Assembly (NCBI GenBank): GCA_027575805.1
Contig: JANBPU010000423.1
Coordinates: 1 to 11,762 of the forward strand
Origin: Mycoemilia scoparia
Lineage: Eukaryota > Kickxellomycota > Kickxellomycetes > Kickxellales > Kickxellaceae
Reading direction: 5' to 3'
Length of the DNA stretch: 11,762 nt
How positions within the stretch are numbered: position 1 is the stretch's first letter; every line of letters begins with the position of its first letter. Of this stretch, positions 8,272-11,762 are shown one piece after another. Both the position numbers and the translations under genes were made by a program. Under the pieces are notes generated by a model. It was given only the letters and a program-made list of their open reading frames with translations, did not search any database and was not told the origin of the DNA.

Positions 8272-8792
8272 TGACAGACCAGGGTCATCCAGGATGAGCC
8301 TCAACTGTTCTGAAAAGTTGTTACTGAAAAACTTTTTATTCTGAATGGTTAAGAGTCACTCAGAATGGAAAGGGATAGAAAAGTACAAAGGTACATAAAA
8401 AGTAGAATGAAAGGGAATCATTCAAAATGGTTCTGAATAAGGAGAGGGGAGTATGATAATAGAATATCAAATGGGGATTGTCTAGAATGATAATGGACAG
8501 GAAGGGATAATTCAGGATAAATAATAACTTATAATTTATAACTCTTCAAATCTTTTCAACCACAACTTTATTTCTGAATAAATAAAAGTATGATTTTATA
8601 AAAGGTAATAAAGATAGCAAAACTCCTCATTACCAAAACTAAGCTATTAAAAATATATAAGAGTTAAAGCTCTTATGATGGGATTCTGAGTGATCTAAGA
8701 TCACTGATCAACTTTCAGTTGATCAGGATGATTCTGAATCATTCAGAACAAATCAATTCAATTTTGGATCCTATAATATAGACAATGTTGGC
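8272..8792 (+). repeat. ~520-bp repeat, copy A
   Basis: The copy starts TGACAGACCAGGGTC and aligns over its whole length to copy B, which begins at the next base. It is rich in the palindromic word ATTCAGAAT/ATTCTGAAT. From 8543 to 8617 it matches copy B at 73 of 75 positions, far better than the rest. The 3' third carries a string of perfect hairpins (8657-8748). There is no coding capacity. The reverse complement of the copy B end (CTGCCCTAGATGATTC) resembles the start of copy C (CAGCCCAGGATCATTC), so the unit has weak terminal inverted repeats and may be a non-autonomous DNA transposon. Confidence 0.75.
8657..8748. repeat. Cluster of perfect hairpins in copy A
   Basis: Five inverted repeats follow one another: ATAAGAG/CTCTTAT (8657-8676, 6-nt loop); AGTGATC/GATCACT (8689-8705, 3-nt loop); CTGATCAACT/AGTTGATCAG (8704-8726, loop TTC); ATGATTC/GAATCAT (8728-8742, 1-nt centre); TTCTGAAT/ATTCAGAA (8732-8748, 1-nt centre). 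All stems are perfect. In copy B the third is kept with two non-Watson-Crick positions and loop GAA (9227-9253). Confidence 0.8.
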
Positions 8793-9317
8793 TGACAGAC
8801 CAGGGTCGTCTGGGATGAACCTCAACTGTTCTGGGAAGTTGTTTCTGAAAGACATTCATTCTGAACAGTCAAGAATCATTCAGAATGGGAATGAAGGGCA
8901 AAGCACAAGAGTGTGTGAATAACAGAATAAAACAGGATCATTCAGAATGATTCTGAACAAGGAAAAGGGAAATATGATAAAAGAATATCAATTGATAGTC
9001 ATCCAGAATGATAATGGGCAGGGGAGGATGATTCAAAGCAAACGATGACTTATAATGTATAATTCTTCAAATCCTTTCAACCACAACTTTATTTCTAAAT
9101 AAATAAAAGTATGATTTTATAAAAGGTAATAAAGATAGAGAAACTCTTCATTAGACTAAACTAAACTAATAAAAGAAAAGTGAGGGTTACAATCCTCAGA
9201 TTACAATCCTGGTTGATCCTTAATTACTCTGATCAACTGAAAGTTGGCCAGAGTGATTTTGAATCATTCAGGACAAACTGATTCCATTTTGAATCATCTA
9301 GGGCAGACCATGTGGGC
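8793..9317 (+). repeat. ~520-bp repeat, copy B, directly abutting copy A
   Basis: The copy starts TGACAGACCAGGGTCG immediately after the last base assigned to copy A, giving a period of 521 bp. It is similar to copy A throughout, with blocks in identical order, and nearly identical in 9064-9138. The 3' end ACCATGTGGGCT corresponds to ACAATGTTGGCT at the end of A. The third hairpin of copy A is present here as CTCTGATCAACT GAA AGTTGGCCAGAG. The end coordinate is uncertain by about 20 bp. Confidence 0.75.
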
Positions 9318-9346
9318 TATGGCCCAACATTGGCTATGGCCTAACA
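9315..9346 (+). repeat. 17-bp tandem duplication between repeats B and C
   Basis: GGCTATGGCCCAACA (9315-9329) and GGCTATGGCCTAACA (9332-9346) differ at one base and are spaced 17 bp apart. They fill the gap between the end of copy B and the start of inverted copy C, and are much richer in G+C than the surroundings. They may be a fill-in at a rearrangement junction or the outer end of the element. Confidence 0.65.
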
Positions 9347-9662
9347 CCTTTATTTATTTACTAATAAAGTTGTAGTTGAAAGGTTTTGAAGAGTTATAAT
9401 TTACAAATTATTATTCATTTTGAACCATTCTTATGCATCTATTATCATCCCAGACAATTCCTAATTATTAACCTTTTATCATATCTTTAGTTCCTCATTC
9501 AGACTCATTCTGGATGGCTCTTTCTCATTCTGTTTTTCGTGCACCTTTGTACTTTTCTATTCCTTCCCATTCTGAATGATTCTTGACTGTTCAGGATATA
9601 AGTTTTTTAGTACCAACTTTTTCAGACAGTTGAGGTTTATTCTGAATGATCCTGGGCTGTCA
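9347..9662 (-). repeat. ~520-bp repeat family, copy C, inverted and truncated
   Basis: Read on the minus strand from 9662 it starts TGACAGCCCAGGATC and follows copy A block by block (CCTCAACTG, TAGAAAAGTACAAAGGTGC, AACTCTTCAAA, CAACTTTATTA). It stops at the AAATAAATAAAG block. The last ~200 bp of the full unit, with the hairpin cluster, is missing. Its inverted orientation to A and B means a transcript crossing the region could fold back over about 300 bp. Confidence 0.75.
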
Positions 9663-9796
9663 ATCATTATCTATTTATAGTTAAACTTTAAGCTTTATTG
9701 GTTAAGTATTAAATAATTTATGCTAATTAAAAGATTTTTTTAAAATTGGACATTTTTGTCACATACTGTATAGTGCAAGTATATTTTTAAATAAAA
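9663..9796. other. Likely 3' untranslated region of the repeat-protein gene
   Basis: This short A/T-rich stretch lies between the stop codon of the repeat-protein gene and inverted repeat copy C, so its mRNA end probably lies within or near the repeat. It includes a possible splice acceptor on the minus strand at 9766. Confidence 0.35.
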
Positions 9797-11762
9797 TTAA
9801 ACAAAATCAGTAGAATAGTTATACCTGCATGGCCCTGGAGTAGCAGCTAAGGTGTCAGCTTTACCTCTATATACACCATCAGATAAAAATGCTAAACATG
9901 CATTAGTACAGCTGACATAAAAGAAGCCACCACCATATCCTTTAGTAATACATGGACAATCTGGCCTTGTATTACCATCTGAACTGAGCTCACAAGTGAC
10001 AGTTCTAAAGTAATCTGCATTTCTTATAAAGCTAGTCCATCTTTGGAGCCTCAAATAAATAGAAAGAGTAGATGCACGATATAGGGAGTCTGATACTGCT
10101 GATGCTGTAGATATTCTATAAAGTGAATCTGATGCTACAGAGGCTGTTGATGCCCTATAGGCTAAATCTGATGATACTGATAGTCTATATGATAAGTCTG
10201 AAGCTGCTGAGGCAGTAGATTCTCTATAAGCTACATCTGAGGCTGTTGACTGTCTATAGTCCAAATCTGATATTGCTGATGCAGTAGATTCTCTATAAGC
10301 TACATCTGAGGCTGTTGACTGTCTATAGTCCAAATCTGATGTTGCTGAGGCTGTAGATTCTCTATAAGCTACATCTGAGGCAGTTGACTGTCTATAGTCC
10401 AAATCTGATATTGCTGATACTGTAGATTCTCTATAAGCTACATCTGAGGCTGTTGACTGTCTATAGTCCAAATCTGATGTTGCTGAGGCTGTAGATTCTC
10501 TATAAGCTACATCTGAGGCAGTTGACTGTCTATAGTCCAAATCTGATATTGCTGATACTGTAGATTCTCTATAAGCTACATCTGAGGCTGTTGACTGTCT
10601 ATAGTCCAAATCTGATATTGCTGATGCAGTAGATTCTCTATAAGCTACATCTGAGGCTGTTGACTGTCTATAATCAAAATCTGATGTTGCTGAGGCTGTA
10701 GATTCTCTATATGCTGCATCTGAGGCTGTTGACTGTCTATAGTCCAAATCTGAGGTTGCTGATGCAGTAGATTCTCTATAGGTCACATCTGAGGCTGTTG
10801 ACTGTCTATAATCAAAATCTGATGTTGCTGATACTGTAGATTCTCTATAGGCTGCATCTGAGGCTGTAGATCCTCTATAAGCTGCATCTGAGGCTGTTGA
10901 CTGTCTATATTCCAAATCTGAGGTTGCTGAGTCTGTAGATTCTCTATAAGCTGCATCTGAGGCTATTGACTGTCTATAGTCCAAATCTGATGTTGCTGAT
11001 ACTGTAGATTCTCTATAGGCTGCATCTGAGGCTGTTGACTGTCTATAGTCCAAGTCTGATGTTGCTGATACTGTAGATTCTCTATAAGCTACATCTGAGG
11101 CTGTTGACTGTCTATAGGCTAGATCTGAAGCAGCAGATTCAGCTGAAGTCCTGATTATATTCTCTATACTTGTAGAAACTCTAAAGGCTGAATCTGATGC
11201 TATAGAATATTCATAGGCAGACTGAGTAGATTCTCTATAAGCCTGGTCAGATGCAATAGATCTTCTATTCAATTCATCTGACAGCCTATTTCTATCTATT
11301 GTACTCAAAAACATTGCATCAGATGCTGTTGATAGTCTATATGCTCCATCTGAGGCAGTAGTTTGTCTATATGCTATATCTGATGCAGTAGATTCCCTAT
11401 ATGCTACATCTGATGCTGTTGATTGTCTATAAGCTGCATCTGAAGCAATAGAGTCAACTTGGGCATTTGCTATTAATGTAGAGTATCTATATGCTGAATC
11501 AGACTGGGCTAAAGCTAAAAAGACAGATTCTGTTGATTGTCTATATCTTGCATCTGAAGCAGTTGATGCTCTATAAGCATCATCTGAGCTCTGGCTAAAG
11601 TTCATTGTTCTTGCATACTCTGCATCTGAGGCTACTGATACCAATGGTGCTCTATAAGCTGAATCTGATAAAAGTGAGTTTCTGAATGCAGCGTCTGCTC
11701 CTGATGATGCTCCAAATGCAGTAGCTGAGGCAAGTGATGCTATATAGACTGACCTACTAGAC
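9797..11762 (-). CDS. SDxxYRxSTA repeat protein with six-cysteine C-terminal module (5' partial)
   Basis: The frame is open from the right edge to the TAA at 9799-9797, at least 654 codons, so the start lies outside the window. Nearly the whole chain is built from a 10-residue motif, SDxAYRxSTA, sometimes extended to 13 (SDVAYRESTASAT). The N-terminal part is irregular (about 11130-11762). Then come 14 alternating 10+13 residue units (10133-11128) and two looser repeats. There are about 40 Tyr-Arg pairs, and Asp and Arg stand four residues apart, which would allow intra-helix salt bridges. The last ~85 residues differ: a Trp/Arg segment (RLQRWTSF), then six Cys in the order C, CPC, CTNAC, C with a GYGGGFFYV stretch, suggesting a small disulphide-stabilised extracellular or wall-facing module. 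No membrane segment is visible. No family was recognised. A structural, adhesive or spore/wall role is inference only. The 3' end may be spliced (9766-9824). Confidence 0.8.
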   Translation of the reverse strand, partial: SSRSVYIASLASATAFGASSGADAAFRNSLLSDSAYRAPLVSVASDAEYARTMNFSQSSDDAYRASTASDARYRQSTESVFLALAQSDSAYRYSTLIANAQVDSIASDAAYRQSTASDVAYRESTASDIAYRQTTASDGAYRLSTASDAMFLSTIDRNRLSDELNRRSIASDQAYRESTQSAYEYSIASDSAFRVSTSIENIIRTSAESAASDLAYRQSTASDVAYRESTVSATSDLDYRQSTASDAAYRESTVSATSDLDYRQSIASDAAYRESTDSATSDLEYRQSTASDAAYRGSTASDAAYRESTVSATSDFDYRQSTASDVTYRESTASATSDLDYRQSTASDAAYRESTASATSDFDYRQSTASDVAYRESTASAISDLDYRQSTASDVAYRESTVSAISDLDYRQSTASDVAYRESTASATSDLDYRQSTASDVAYRESTVSAISDLDYRQSTASDVAYRESTASATSDLDYRQSTASDVAYRESTASAISDLDYRQSTASDVAYRESTASAASDLSYRLSVSSDLAYRASTASVASDSLYRISTASAVSDSLYRASTLSIYLRLQRWTSFIRNADYFRTVTCELSSDGNTRPDCPCITKGYGGGFFYVSCTNACLAFLSDGVYRGKADTLAATPGPCRYNYSTDFV
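10133..11128 (-). repeat. Coding minisatellite: 14 units of 69 bp (one with 30 bp extra)
   Basis: The in-frame array encodes 23-residue units consisting of SDLDYRQSTA followed by SDVAYRESTASAT or close variants. Units 7-13 in the protein's direction are nearly identical. One unit carries an extra SDAAYRGSTA (10862-10891). Length differences are multiples of 30 or 69 bp, so the frame is kept. Two successive 138-bp blocks (10341-10478 and 10479-10616) are identical, which points to recent tandem duplication. Confidence 0.9.

Noticed and set aside
10133..11128. CRISPR-like array
   Set aside because: The 69-bp period is a continuous in-frame coding repeat without unique spacers, in eukaryotic DNA with introns.

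Overview
The window looks like gene-sparse, AT-rich nuclear DNA from a eukaryotic microbe, most likely a fungus, possibly an early-diverging (zygomycete-type) lineage. The evidence is widely spaced genes, a short spliceosomal intron with a GTAAGT donor and TTTTTTAG acceptor, A at -3 of both visible start codons, an F-box/LRR-like protein with homopolymer tracts, and several decayed repeat families. The lineage is inference; no rRNA, tRNA or clear marker gene is present to fix it.

Layout. 1-3491 is mostly non-coding. It holds a 132-bp dispersed repeat copy (1228-1359), a small minus-strand open frame (809-976) and a degenerate or spliced coding remnant (about 1766-2342). A pyrimidine-rich upstream region then leads into an intact 683-residue F-box/LRR-like gene (3492-5543, +). 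After a 963-bp gap between converging genes comes a two-exon minus-strand gene for an unrecognised 175-residue helical protein (6507-7143). A plausible TATA box lies upstream of it.

7144-9796 is a repeat nest. It has a 109-bp inverted-repeat element flanked by a 9-bp direct repeat, a second copy of the dispersed repeat seen at 1228, two head-to-tail copies of a ~520-bp repeat joined without a gap, and a third partial copy in inverted orientation.

9797 to the right edge is the 3' part of a minus-strand gene for an unusual protein. It has about 40 Tyr-Arg repeats of the form SDxxYRxSTA, most arranged as 14 near-identical 23-residue units (69 bp each), followed by a six-cysteine C-terminal module. 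The frame is still open at the window edge, so the N-terminus, and any signal peptide, lies outside.

The three genes show no sign of working together: they have different strands, wide spacing and unrelated products. The most novel item is the SDxxYRxSTA repeat protein. The most structured non-coding item is the repeat nest directly downstream of it.
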